Assembly (NCBI RefSeq): GCF_030052815.1
Contig: NC_079505.1
Coordinates: forward strand, 79,207,330 to 79,271,329
Reading direction: 5' to 3'
DNA from: Hevea brasiliensis
Taxonomy: Eukaryota > Streptophyta > Magnoliopsida > Malpighiales > Euphorbiaceae
Length of the DNA: 64,000 nucleotides
The notes under the pieces: model-generated
Database searches by the model: none
What the model was told of the DNA's origin: nothing
The model's input: only the letters and a program-made list of their open reading frames with translations
Position numbers and translations under genes: made by a program
Shown: piece by piece, positions 24,836-36,114 of the stretch
Layout of the letters: each line of letters begins with the position of its first letter
How positions within the stretch are numbered: the stretch's first letter is position 1

Positions 24836-26571
24836 AAGAAGAAAAGAAACTGTTGTTATTCTGCCTGTGAGTAAGAAAAATTATTTCCCCCCAAATTCAA
24901 GCTGAACATAATTTTTATACTTGAATTATGCATAACAACCAAGAGTTTGAGACTTTGAGTACCCTTAGATAAAGTGTAATTTGTGTTCCTCGATGCAGAA
25001 GCTTTTCAGAATCACTTTCTTCCTTAATCACATACGAGCTACTGTCAGCTACTGCTTCCCAGACATATTGCTTACCTGACCTTGGGCTCTTAGTAGACAC
25101 AACAACCTGGTTGTACATAATATATAAGACCAACCTTCATCAGCAAATTACTATGAAAACCATCTGTGTTCCGAAACAACAAGTTCATATGTAACCAACA
25201 CACTGATGCATATCAAAAAATTGTCGAAATCATACTACACCTTCTCAGCCACAAGAAAAGCAGAATAGAACCCAACACCAAATTGACCAATCAAACCATT
25301 GTCTGCCCCAAGATCTTTATTTTCCTGTACACGACAAGGGAGAACTTAATTATATGCACGGAGCCTAAGAACAGCTAAGTGCTAAAATTTAAAGTCCATC
25401 TTGAGGATAAACTGACACCTTAAGAGCCTTAAGGAATTTTGAAGTGCCGCTCTGAGCAATAGTTCCAAGACAGTCAATGAGTTCTTCTTTTGTCATTCCA
25501 ATGCCTGTGTCCCTGCAAGTTAAGAAGAATCAATCCAATAAACTAGCCAACTTATTTTCATTGGAAACAAAAATCGTAAAAGAGGAAATGGAGGTATACG
25601 TTATGGTAATTGTCCCATTGTCAGGATCAGTTTTTATACGAATCTCCAGTTCACCAGCGTCTCCAAGCAAAGATGGCTCAGTCACACTTAAGAATCTCAA
25701 CTTATCTAGAGCATCACTTGCATTGCTGGGGAAAAAAGAAAAAAATAAAAAAAAACAGAGAACCAAGTCAACCAATAGATAAAGAAAATAACACATTTCT
25801 TGAAGGAAAGAGAAAAGGTATAGTAATCTTTCCTGACAGATCACTTGTTTTATGTTATGATATGTAAATGTTTGATATTAACAAACAAGAAATCAACTTA
25901 ACAACTATTAGAACTAGCAACTACTAACGTACAGTATTATACTTCAAGCATGTATCAATCAGGGGACAAGCTCACCTCACAAGCTCTCTAAGGAATACTT
26001 CCTTGTGGCTGTATAGACTGTGAACTATCAAATCCAACAGGCGACTGACCTGAAATGATTAAACTCCTCAATCAGCAGTGCTTTGGAAAAAAAAAATTAG
26101 ATTTCCAACAACAAATATTCAAAAAGTGTTCCAATTACAAAGAAATAGCACACGATTTGAAAACAGTCTATAAATTTCGTCCAGGGGGTCAAAGTGAAGC
26201 CAAAGTTAAAAAACAAAACTAAAGACATAAAAGCCCAAACTCAAGTAGCTAAAAGCTCAAAACTCCCCAAAACATAAAAAATAAAAGAGACCCACCTCAG
26301 CTTGATACTCGAATTTCTCTCCAGAAGAATCCGCGGCTTCTTTCTCGGCGACAGCAGCCTCGCACCGGACAGCAATTCGATTATTTCGTTTCTCAAGCTT
26401 CCAATTTCGGCCAGTACATGAGAAGCCCTTTCTGAGACCGTTATTTTGTGGCAAAAAGGGACTTCTTAGACTAAAGGACTTGCTGCTAAGATGTTTACGT
26501 GAAAAGGGTGTGGAAGAGGAAAGGGAGACCAAAGAAGCAGCAGCTAAGCTTCTGCTTAGAACTGGAGCCAT
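13697..26571 (-). CDS. HSP90C: Chloroplast-targeted Hsp90 (HSP90C, HSP90.5/CR88 type)
   Basis: ATP-dependent stromal chaperone needed for plastid protein folding and import. Eighteen exons on the minus strand: 26571-26296, 26049-25976, 25725-25600, 25512-25419, 25324-25241, 25106-24963, 24660-24544, 24003-23956, 23866-23786, 23591-23487, 23410-23270, 22887-22717, 22627-22373, 21271-21169, 21036-20862, 20757-20652, 14074-13985 and 13900-13697. They total 2,394 bases, or 797 residues, close to the Arabidopsis protein. The first 60 or so residues ([20 protein letters not shown]...) are Ser-rich like a transit peptide. ATPase motifs include [17 protein letters not shown] and [11 protein letters not shown]. 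An acidic/Lys-rich linker ([24 protein letters not shown]) follows. The C-terminus ends DPWND, not the cytosolic MEEVD. The exon 16 donor, read as AGT|GTATGC, gives Ser where Asn is usual before AACKN. The intron between exons 16 and 17 is about 6.6 kb because of a gypsy-type insertion. Confidence 0.96.
14928..16660 (-). pseudogene. Antisense Transposase_28-like ORF of the Tat-like element
   Basis: On the minus strand, opposite to the inferred LTR direction. It starts at an ATG near 16660 ([13 protein letters not shown]). It passes through a recognisable 'putative gypsy type transposon' (Transposase_28-like) block, with [16 protein letters not shown] and [11 protein letters not shown] near 16290-16190 and [16 protein letters not shown] near 16080-16040. 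It ends in an open 191-codon stretch (15503-14928) rich in Glu, Lys and Gln that should form a coiled coil, followed by [20 protein letters not shown]. Stops and frameshifts break the N-terminal two thirds (for example at 16416 and in VCIA*VHPNSW), so the whole gene is not functional. Additional antisense ORFs are known in Tat-lineage elements; their function is unknown. Confidence 0.75.
16797..16811 (-). promoter_or_regulatory. TATA box of the antisense ORF
   Basis: The minus strand reads TAGTATAAATAGGAG. TATAAAT occupies 16807-16801, about 140 bases upstream of the ATG near 16660. A pyrimidine-rich leader (TTCTCTCATTCCATTTTC) follows. Position and direction fit a dedicated promoter for the antisense gene. 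Confidence 0.55.
17074..17190. repeat. Three direct repeats of about 47 bp
   Basis: The block TACATCATTTGGGCGATCTC begins at 17074, 17123 and 17168. It is followed each time by TAG and a GATCGG/GATCTG variant. It lies inside the Tat-like element. Confidence 0.85.
17227..17460 (-). other. Possible second antisense mini-ORF (77 codons)
   Basis: An ATG at 17460 opens a 77-codon frame ([12 protein letters not shown] ... DRRHPWDQL). A minus-strand TATATATA lies about 70 bases upstream (17530-17537), followed by a pyrimidine-rich leader. I recognise no domain. The arrangement copies the TATA-leader-ATG layout of the larger antisense ORF, but the box is palindromic and could serve either strand. 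It may be chance. Confidence 0.25.
18091..18102 (+). promoter_or_regulatory. Putative LTR TATA box
   Basis: CCTATAAATACC on the plus strand, in LTR-like sequence of the Tat-like element. It suggests that the U3/R boundary of the right-hand LTR lies just downstream and that the element's sense direction is plus. Confidence 0.5.
19087..19540. repeat. Eight tandem units of about 57 bp near the right LTR end
   Basis: Units begin AGAGATCGGAGGAGAGTTCT and continue TATCCGGTCTC, CAAAATTTTAATAAA and ACTTAAT. I count eight diverged copies of 52-60 bp between 19087 and about 19540; the last is the most diverged. They lie in the 3' part of the Tat-like element's LTR. Confidence 0.92.
21481..22086. mobile_element. 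MITE-like AT-rich element in an HSP90C intron
   Basis: About 606 bp bounded by CTATG on both sides (21476-21480 and 22087-22091). Its ends are imperfect inverted repeats: GGCCTTTTTACTTGTG on the left and the complement of CACAAGTGAACATATC on the right (11 of 16 match). The inside is full of GAAAACT/AGTTTTC motifs and has no coding capacity. The superfamily is unclear. Confidence 0.55.
24788..24832. repeat. Poly-G followed by (GA)n microsatellite
   Basis: About 15 consecutive G residues run straight into about 15 GA units within an HSP90C intron (between exons 24660-24544 and 25106-24963). A short poly-C run is also present near 24310-24320. Confidence 0.95.
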
Positions 26572-27774
26572 TGAGCCCTAGATAGGTTGAGGGAGACTTG
26601 CAGTCGGGTGCTATAAGAGATATGTTGGGCTGTCAATGTGTCGCTAGTAACGTGGAAAAAACCCTCGCAGGGTTTAAGCGGGGAGAGAAGAGGGTTCTAG
26701 AAAGAAATGGCATACAACGTTTGGGTTTTGTTTTCGGACCCTTTTTTTTTGGAATCGTAAGGCCTGTATGCTGCCATGTCAACAATATCCTCTTCCATTT
26801 TCCATTTATTAAAAAATAAAATTTAAATGGAATTGAGCTATTCAAAATATAAAAAAAAATCAGGAAAAAGTAAAAAAGTAAATTATGATTTAAATTTTAT
26901 GAACTGATACCTTAATTAACATTAAATGATGTCAATGTAGTGGATTATGTAATTCTGATATGACAACTTATATAACAGGTAATTATTATTTTTATCACAT
27001 GTGGTTATGATTATATTTATTAATGAAAGAAAATATAATAAATTTTATAAAAAGTATTATTTTTTAGTGCTTTTAAATATTTTGTAAATTGATGTTCTAT
27101 GGGAAAATATAAATAATTTTACACTGCAAGTTATATATTTTTGTCTATAATCTATGCACAGAATTGCTATTTTGATATAGGATTCATTTTCACTTCAATT
27201 TTCTTTTGACAAAAATATTGGGTTGGAAATACTACAACCTTAGTGTTTGAATCAACTGAAGCCCAAGTGTGGATACCAGCGTTTAAGGCTTCAACTGATG
27301 AACGAAATATTCAAGAAATTTGTCTCACTGTATTGCGTTTTCCCTTTTCATTGGAAATTTCTAACCTTATATTCAAGAAATTTCTAACCTTATTGCGTTT
27401 TCCCTTTTCATTGGAAACCGTAATTTTTACAACGAAGTTCATGGCTCATGTTTTATTCTATTCTCAACGCGTGTGGAAGCAGTGGATGAGCAAGCCATGG
27501 AGAGTTGTGATGCACACATTACACAATTTTTTACTAATATAATAGACCCAGGACAATCAAGATAGAAGAGCAGAAGATTTATGATCATTTGCAATTTGGC
27601 AGATAAGAATTTTGAGAGATACAAAAAAGAACCTGGCTACATAAATTATTTGCTTGTTTGTGTATTACAAAGTTATAGAAAAGAGCAGCACTTCCTGGAG
27701 ATCCCAACCAATAAACCAAACAGAGAACTAGAAAAGGATATTACAACCCACTTACAAGCACTAACTTTTCTACC
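26572..27774. other. Intergenic: HSP90C promoter side and ABHD17 3' flank
   Basis: No gene recognised. The sequence next to 26571 is the HSP90C 5' leader and promoter region. It turns strongly AT-rich from about 26800 to 27180. A 25-base direct repeat (TTGCGTTTTCCCTTTTCATT plus GGAAA) occurs at about 27333 and 27392, associated with a repeated TTCAAGAAATT block. Confidence 0.6.
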
Positions 27775-30149
27775 TCAGGCCTCAGAAGCTGTCTGCTTCA
27801 AACAATCAGCATTGCACAATCCCACAGATCTAACCATGTCTCCCAACCTGCCATAACAAGCCAATTAACGCTAACAATCAGCACATTCTGCTCAAATGAC
27901 TAATAAAAACCCAACAAAAAGAAATTAAACAAGGGATTAGTAGAACTGACCGGTCAAAGCTGTTCCTTGCTCTCTCTGGCTGATCAGTGCTGTTCCTTGC
28001 TTTCGTTGCACGATCAATGCTCTTTCTTGACTTCTCTCTCCTGTCAGTGCTGGCTCTTCCTTTCTCTCTGCTGTCAGTGCTTAGCCTGGATTTTTCTTTC
28101 TGCCCAGTACTAGGCCTAGCCTTATCTCTATGATCTGTACTTGACCTTGATTTTTCCTTATTGGCATCTGGAGTGTTTGAAGGCTGATTAGGCTGATCAG
28201 TGCTTGGCCTTAATTTTTCCTTATTGGCATCTGAGGTGTTCGGAGGCTGATTAGGCTGATCTGTACTTTGTCCAGATGCAACTCTAAGGTGTGGAGGCAT
28301 CTTCTCAATGGCAGATATGAACTTCCTGAGATGCCTTAAGTACTCTGGGTAGAGTTCCAAGTTACAGTGGTTTCCTCCTTTGAGCCACAAGGGTTCATAC
28401 TTCTCTTTACAGAGCTCCCACAGCTGCTTACCATGGGAAAAATCCACAACTTCATCTTCGGTTCCCTGCAATCACCAGCAAGGCAATTACATTGTCACAA
28501 GTCATAACAGCTACTGGCTGCCATCAAGACCACAATGGCACAGAAGAAGCAAAAAAGAAAATGGAACTCACATGAATTACCAGAACTGGGCAATTAACGA
28601 GCGGAATCTTATCAATGTTCTGTGATGAAAACACAAGAAAACAAAAGTTTACATTAAATTGATGGATGAAAATTTCAGAAAATGATACAAATGCACTTCT
28701 CTAATTCAGCATCCAGGTTACAAACCTTATAAATGTCGAACCAGAAAGTTTTCTTGACAGGATACATGACACGAAGGCCAGACAGGATAGGACTGTGAAG
28801 AATCACAGCTCTTAATTGTGGCAAACGAGTAGCCAATTCAAGAGCAGGTCCACTCCCTACTGACTGACCATACAATATGGTGTCTTCCTCCTTCACTCCA
28901 TAAGTCTCTTCTAGACATTTATAAGCAGCCTCTATATCAGCATATGTGTCTTGTTCACTTGGCTAATTGGGTACCAATGCATCAAACAGAATCAGTAGTC
29001 CTTTTATTTATCTTATAATTCACATAATAAAACATATATTTTACCAACAACATAGCAAACGAGTATCAGATTGTTCTGCAGTAATGAACTTGAGTTTTTC
29101 TTTTCTTTTGTTTTCCCCTAAAATAAATTGCCGGATAATCATTGATTAAATTATCTCTATCATGTACTCGAAAGCTCAAACTTTGCTCCTAAGTTCTTGA
29201 TTTCTGCAAAGGAAATATCTCTGGCTTGCAACTTCTTGTTTTGATACATTACTTGAGCAGGCCCTGCCAATCTATAATTTGATCTTTCTTGACTATAATT
29301 CAAGAAAGAACTATTTTTGAAAGAAAAATAGCTTCTGTAAGCCATAAAGCCGTCCCTGTCCCTCCTATCTCAACTCTCAGGTCAGTCTGCCAAATGTGCT
29401 TAAGCAAGTGCTTTAACATTAAATTCCTATCATGCAGGCCTAGAATTTTAATGGTAACAAGTCCAAATTAAGTCCAACTCTCAACCCTCCTTTGACTGCA
29501 TACTACAGTTAGCCCATGAGCTAAACAAGTTTATTTTTTTCATTTGGTTTTGATTAGACTTGAAACTCAATAATTTATAAACTAGAGACGACTCAATACG
29601 AAGCTTATTGGTTGGGAATCAAATTAATTGATGAGAAACAATAACTTGCCAACTCAATTTTGTCACTACTTCACCAGAAATTAGGTTGAGCTTTTTGTGG
29701 TCAGAAAAAACAAACAGAATATACCTTTCCAGAAGAGTGTCCATACCCAGAATAATCGTACCTGTAAAAAAATAACATATTGATCTTTACAAAGTCAAAT
29801 CCAGGTTATATTTTCATTCATAAACAAGAACATATGAAGAAACTGACCCCATAAGATTAACATTAAGGTGCAGGCTAAGCTCAGAGAAGATATGATACAT
29901 CTGGCCAAGATCAGCAGCGTTGCCATGAGAGTATAGGACAGTCAATGAAGCTGATGAGTTTTTCACGTATATGGCAACAATCTCATTCCCTTTCTTTGTG
30001 GAAAGCTTCAACACGTCCACGTCTTCTCTCTGGTGGACATCTGAGATCCTCAGTTTCCCAGTTTCTTCATCAACTACTATGTTATAAGACGGTGGATTTG
30101 GTGGGAAGAAGGCGAATTTCGCTGCCATTGACGATGTTGCCGTTCCCAT
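27775..30149 (-). CDS. Alpha/beta hydrolase, ABHD17-like (putative protein depalmitoylase)
   Basis: Serine hydrolase of the ABHD17 family, whose animal members remove palmitate from membrane proteins; plant relatives are thought to do the same. Six exons on the minus strand: 30149-29848, 29761-29725, 28962-28726, 28619-28572, 28465-27951 and 27847-27775, giving 403 residues. Visible are a HGNAAD oxyanion segment, [12 protein letters not shown], the nucleophile elbow GQSVGSGP, the acid region [12 protein letters not shown] and the catalytic His in GGNHCNLE. The N-terminus MGTATS fits an N-myristoylation signal (Gly2, Ser6). The C-terminal third is a repeat tail: two 21-residue copies containing STDQPNQP and DANKEK, then six 10-residue repeats of the form S-T-D-x-x-x-K/R-x-R-x, then the conserved end [18 protein letters not shown]. 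The start ATG is the first in a family-typical N-terminus. Confidence 0.93.
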
Positions 30150-30280
30150 AGTTACCCCAGAAGAATGGTAGAATTAATGGGTTGTGATTTTGTAAATATT
30201 CTGGCTAGGTGAGAATGGCTATGAGAAGAAGAGTATAGAAGTACTACTGCATGGTCAAGTTCTAAAATATTTGTTTTAAA

Positions 30281-30315
<35 letters not shown>

Positions 30316-31989
30316 AGCGGCAGAGAGAAAGAGAAGGGATGTGGTGATTATGATGTATGAGAAAAAGAAAAAAAGAAATATGTCAATGGGATTTCTAGAA
30401 TTTGGGTTTTGGTGGGATCTTGTTTGTTTCTTGAGAAAATGGAAGGAACAAAATTAGAGGGAGGAATTAATTATTTACCAAGAGCAAAATTAGGCCTGCT
30501 AAATGGTTATTTCTTAAAAAAAACCAAAAGGCAGTTATTGCTTTCCTTGAATACCAGCAGATATCTCCACCAATCCCTTTCCAAGAAAAGAAATATATGA
30601 TTTTATGGCAATTTGGTCATCTTAATCAAGCCCTAACTTTTTTAGTTGAATTTGAAATTTCTTTCTTTTTTTGGTATTGGACTTCAATTAATAGAAACAT
30701 TAGACATTTGTAGTGATTATGCAATATAAAATATATGGCAGTAATTTACTAAGGTATTCAATAATATATATTTTTTTATTTATGTGTATTATTAAAAAAA
30801 ATTCCTGAATTATTTACTTAATTAATTGTTATAATATGAAATGATAAAGGCAAAAACATGTGGGAATGCAGCAATCTTCTCCAACCTCTAAATGGTTTAT
30901 TTATTTATTTGGAGAGTCTAAATTTAATGTTCTGAAGTTTAAATAGGAGAAATAGTAAATTTTTTATATATAATTAATTTTAATTGGATTTCTAACATAA
31001 GACCTCATGGCCTTATTAGTAACATTCTTTAATTTTTTTTTATATATATTAATAATTTTTAATATAGTAATTTGAATACAGGTTAGGCATAGCCTGTTTA
31101 ACAAATGTCATTATTATTTATCTATTTATTCATTTTCCTTCAAATTTAACAAAAAAAATTTACTAGTACTTTTATCTATCGTTTAAAATTTTTATAGGAA
31201 TTAAAAAAATAATAAAATTACTTAAATTATAATAAAATATTCTTAATTTAATTAAATTACTCTTTCTCTCACCTAATTAAGAAAGAGGAGAAAGTGATAA
31301 GATTGAATTTTAAAAAATTATAAAAATAGTTATCATATTTAATAAATACAAGGGTAAAATTAGAAAAATAATTAATATTTCTTAATTTTTTAAAAGGACA
31401 GATAAAATTAATAATAAATAATTATATAAATAAAAAAATTCAAATAGGAACTGTATAAAATTTATTAGTGGATAAATGTCTAATCACTTTCCTTATACAT
31501 TCTTGCAATATCTACATAGAGAAATTAATTACAAAAAATTTAAGAGTAGGGTATTATTTTATCATCATGTAATTTATTTAATATTTAAAAACTTGTCAAA
31601 TGGCCTCTCTATGAGGCATGATTTTTAATTCTAAAACCCATATGAGCAATTATAAATGTTGAAAGTTGCTCTCATGACACTTGCTTTGGTTGAAGTATAT
31701 AAATTACACAAAATATATTTGAGAGAAGAAGGAAGGAGTTTGATGCTAGCAAAAGTGGAAGAATGATGAAGGGGTGGGACTAAAAAGACTAAAAAAAATA
31801 AATAGGTGGGACTAGTTTACAAGGGGGAGAGGGAACACTTCATGATTACATATAAGTACATTATATATATTTTTGACTTTGAAATTGTGGTTCTTCTTAA
31901 TTGCTTTTCATTAAAAAGGCCTAATACCAATTTAATAATTATTAAATATATTTATCCCTTCTTTCTTAATTTAAAAAAAAAAAAAATCT

Positions 31990-32100
31990 ACCAATGAAAG
32001 ATTAGTTGAGTGGTAATACGCACTTATGTTCTATATTTTTTTACACCAAGAAATATGAAGTGAAGCCCTCTACATCTCCATGTACATTTAAAATAAAAAT
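31990..32100 (+). other. Possible tRNA-derived SINE fragment
   Basis: TTAGTTGAGTGGTAATAC at about 32002-32019 matches an RNA polymerase III A box (TRGYNNANNNGG). The expected B box about 35 bases on is degenerate. There is no clear tail or target duplication. Confidence 0.25.
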
Positions 32101-32117
32101 TTATTTTCATACAAAAT

Positions 32118-32738
32118 TTATACATTTTATTTGTTTTATAGAAAATATTTTTTAAAAATATTTTTTTATATTTTTTAAATATATTTTTCTAGTAAAAAAA
32201 ATAAGTAATTTTCAAAAAAATTTAGTTATTTTTAAGGAAAATGACTTTCTTTTTTTTTTAAAGATTAAGTCATTTTTTATTTTTTAAATTTTGATAATTT
32301 TATTAAAATATAAAAATATCTATACATACATTAAATAAACATACACCATTAATTTAACATTGTAACTAAATAATAAAAAATATTTTTACAAAAAATATTT
32401 TTTTAGAAAACAATTTTGATGGAAAATATTTTTCCTATATAAGTAATTTTCTATGAAACAAACGAAGTCTTAGGCTCTAATTGTTTTTGAAAATATTTTT
32501 TGAAAAAACATTTTTCGTATTTCTTAGTATTTAGGCTACTCAAAAAAATAGTTAGACAAAAAATTAAGTTAATTTTAAGGAAAATGACTTTCTCTTTTAA
32601 AAGTAAAAGTAATTTTCTCAACTCTAACAATCTTATTAAAATGTGAAAATATTTATATATAATGAATTCTTATAAAATAATTTTAATGAAAAATATTTTT
32701 TATATACAATTTATTTTTTATGAAATAAGCGGACCTTA
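32118..32738. repeat. Two adjacent related AT-rich MITE-like copies
   Basis: Segments 32118-32471 and 32474-32738 share TAAGGAAAATGACTTTCT (32235 and 32575) and a GAAAATATTTTT-rich frame. Each ends near ATGAAACAAACG or ATGAAATAAGCGG. They look like two insertions, or one duplicated insertion, of the same short non-coding element. Family and exact ends are uncertain. Confidence 0.4.
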
Positions 32739-34708
32739 TCTTTTCCAATTGAGCATTGAAATATTTTTTTAATTAAGAGTTAAATAATTGTTTTGTAATA
32801 TAAAATTAATAAAAATATAAACTTTGAGAAAATTCTTCTTCAGTGAAAATTTTCGATATTACCAAAGAGAAAAAGATGATTCCAAGTTGCATCAAAGGTG
32901 ATGGATTAGCGCACTGACGAGCGCCTTGGATTTGAAAAGGCAAAACCGGGTAATATTTGGGAGCCAACTTGTTAAAAGACGAAATTTGGCTTTTGCTTTC
33001 ATTTAAATGAGTGGGTTTCATGTTAAATGTAATTTAAATTTATATTAAAATTTTAAATAATTATATCTCCATCAAGCTGAGTATTTTTTTATATAATGTA
33101 ATAATATAGTATTTTATATTTTTAATATTAATTAATATGAATTTTTTATTTAATAAAAATAATAATGCACACAATATTTAATTTTAAATTTTAAAATAAG
33201 TTGATTAATAGATTATTGTGTTTTGAGAGAATGAAAATTTTTTTTGGGCGCTTAGCTTCCGTTTGGGCTGCACGGGGAAGTTAAGAAAAAAAAAAGCACT
33301 TTTTGAAAGTTATTAATTCAAATATTGTTAAATAAGACAATTTGAAAAAAGGATTTTAATTATTTTAGTTATTAATTATGATTAATACTTAAAATTTTAA
33401 TCTTTAAACTAATTTTTAATATTTTTAATTAATATATTTTTTAATATTATTTTAACTAAATTTATTAATAAAATTATTATTATATATATTACTTATTATT
33501 AATTAGAATTTAATTTGTAACAATAAGAAAAATAATAATAATAATTTATATGATATTTTATCAATATTTTTATATAAAAATAATAAATGGTAAATTTTAG
33601 ATTTATTTTGATTAAATATTAATTTGATATTAGTTAAAAAAAAGAATATGAAACTTGCTGTTGAATTAAATTTAAGATATTTTATTTTAATAAATCAAAA
33701 TTAAGTGATTAAAATAAAATAACTATTTAAATTGAGGGGTGATTTGTGTAATTTTCCTGATTCTTTTCAAAGTTGCAACGCCATACCTCCTGCCCTACCC
33801 CTTTCCTCTCTCTACGGCTCGTGCCCTATCCTCCTTTATCTGCGATTCTACTGTTATTCACCTTCTTTTTTGATGTTCTCTTGTTCTTCAATTTTTACTA
33901 CTTTATTTTTTTAATATTATAAAAATTTTACTTTTTATTATTTTATCATATGACAAAAAAAAAATATAAAAATATTAAACTGTTATATTTTATTATGTTA
34001 CAATCTAACATCACTAAGAATAATTTTAGTGTAAAGTTAATAAGTCTCTAGGCACTCTTCTCTTGTAAGCTGATTTTCAAGAATGAGTTTTATCTAGATG
34101 ATTTATTGTTTTATATTCACTGCAATCAGAGCAAACTTTATTTTGCGAGACTCGGCCTTCGGAGTGATGGCCCATGGAGTGGTAGCTTAGTTTCCTTTTG
34201 ACTGAAAAAAAAAATCTGTTAATTAACTTTCTAAGTATTCCACATATATATATTTTTTGCTTATTCTTATGAGCGAAATTGATGGAGTTCAAGGATGGCT
34301 ACAAGTTTCATTTTTTGTGGCAGAACTGGGTTCCGAGCCTGGTGATGGTTCCACGTTGAAGGTGAGAGATATTGATCCAGTAAGAGTCTATTTCAGCCCA
34401 GCCCAATAGAAACCAAACCACATCCTCTGCAACTCATTTTCGTATAACTATTTAGGAATGAGAATGTCTTCTTTAATTGCCAAGTTTTCTGATATTTGAA
34501 TATGGAGCATGCGCAATTGGGCATAATGCTTCTGGCTAAAGGGTTAGCTATAGCACAATTTCCGATTGAAGAAAAGATGTTTGGAGGTACGTACTAGTAG
34601 AGAATCACAGTCTTCAAGGGGGCTAGCAATAAGAACCCATTGAATTTCTAACTTCTAAACGTTGGAGGCCCTTGGTTTCCTACTCTTTGCCCTGGTTTCA
34701 GAGCTGCA

Positions 34709-34743
<35 letters not shown>
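34709..34743. repeat. (TA)n(CA)n microsatellite
   Basis: A TA run of about ten units passes directly into an ACAC run of about eight units. It lies about 0.5 kb upstream of the RGF start codon. Confidence 0.95.
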
Positions 34744-34744
<1 letters not shown>

Positions 34745-35257
34745 TATGAGCAAGACCTAGAATTTAATTTCAAGGCATGTGGGGGGCAATAGCATACCCT
34801 TAGCTCTCTCTCTGTATATGCGAGAAACGCATAGGAAAATAAGCTTTTCCTTTCTCGTTGATTGAATGGCGGCAGACAGGCGCGAAACACGCGTATCTTG
34901 CATTCCACGTTATTGTATTTATCACCTCCTACTGCTATCTATATTGGTTCACTCGCCCATCATGATGCACTTTTTAACAATATGCTTTGAGATTTTCGCA
35001 GTGATCGGTTCATTAGACACATGTGATGGCTCAAGGGTTCATGCAAGTTTCTGTTATTTTTTTTGCTTACTTGAACATGGGATAAGCGAATGTTGGGACC
35101 ATACTTCTTATTTAGCTTTGACTTGGGTGTATATAGGGCCTATAATGCCAATAATAATTTGACCCTTCTTGATTTAATCATCGTCGTCTAGATCTATAAA
35201 TCTCTGATATTGTGCTTTCATTTATTTCCCTTTCCTGTTTTTCGAATCAAAACAGGA

Positions 35258-35912
35258 ATGGCTGCTGTGTATGTGAAGTTTATATGCCTTTTGCTAGTGC
35301 TTCTGTTCAGTTCTGCATGGCTCTCCAGTGCCCATGAAGGTATCTAATTAAGCATGCAAATGCATAGGCAATAAATCTTCGATAATTTCTTTCTTGTAGC
35401 GTTTTCTGATTTTCTTTATTAAAATCTTGACATGAAAACGCAGCTGCAGAAGATGATGCTGCTATGTCAACTGAGAAGGTAATTATACATCTTTAACTTT
35501 TTTTTTTGGGTTAAATTTTCTTTTTTTCACTTTGTTTTGATGGCATGTTGGTTTTCTTGTTATTTAGAAGGGAGTAGTGGATAGTGTTCTTAATGGAAAT
35601 GTTGCTACCAGAAATGAAATTGGAGGAAAGAAAATGATTCCCAGAAAAGTCATTGTCAAGAGGGTAGAAATTAAAGGCAATGAAGCACTAGCAGAGACCA
35701 TAAAGATTTCAAGTGAAAATCAAGAAACGGTGGCTGGAAAATCAGGCAACAAAGGGAAGAAGAAGAAGAAGAAGAAGAAGAATGCTGCTGTAAATGAAGA
35801 AAGTAAACCAAGGGTTAGTAATATTCCTGAACAGCTAAACAATGAGGCAGGTTTTGTAGCTTTCAGTGCCGATTACCATTCTCCTAGGCATCACCCACCT
35901 AAAAACAACTGA
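35258..35912 (+). CDS. Root meristem growth factor precursor (RGF/GOLVEN/CLEL)
   Basis: Precursor of a secreted, tyrosine-sulfated peptide hormone that acts through RGI/RGFR receptor kinases to maintain root stem cells. Three exons (35258-35339, 35444-35478 and 35568-35912) join in phase to give 153 residues. The N-terminus (MAAVYVKFICLLLVLLFSSA) is a clear signal peptide with a likely cut near SSAHE. The middle is variable and basic, with an eight-Lys run (35756-35783). The last 13 residues, DYHSPRHHPPKNN, are the mature-peptide motif: Asp-Tyr for sulfation, the HHPP core and a terminal Asn. The HHPPKNN ending is close to the recollected RGF2/RGF3 peptides. Nothing follows the peptide before the stop. 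Confidence 0.93.
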
Positions 35913-36057
35913 GAACAAGTAGATGTTAATAATGCTTTGTTATTAGTTCCCTTATCTTTTTTCTCTGATGCATACAATGTCTTCTTTTTGTTAAGTTCAT
36001 TATCATAAAGAAACTAATACATGGAATTTCTCCAAAATTTCTTTGTAGTACTAAATT

Positions 36058-36114
<57 letters not shown>

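Larger units (their letters stand above)
30150..35257. other. Long AT-rich intergenic region
   Basis: No gene recognised. It holds a poly-A run (about 30283-30313) just upstream of the ABHD17 gene, SINE-like and MITE-like pieces (listed separately) and otherwise low-complexity AT-rich DNA to about 33700. Two less AT-rich patches at 33725-33900 and 34300-34700 have no recognisable coding sense. A 98-codon ORF at 34866-35162 lies just upstream of the RGF gene and is probably leader or promoter sequence; a splice-acceptor-like CAAAACAG precedes the RGF ATG, so a 5' leader intron is possible. Confidence 0.5.

Noticed and set aside
34866..35162. 98-codon plus-strand ORF upstream of the RGF gene
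   Set aside because: No family resemblance and no codon bias; it lies where leader/promoter sequence is expected.
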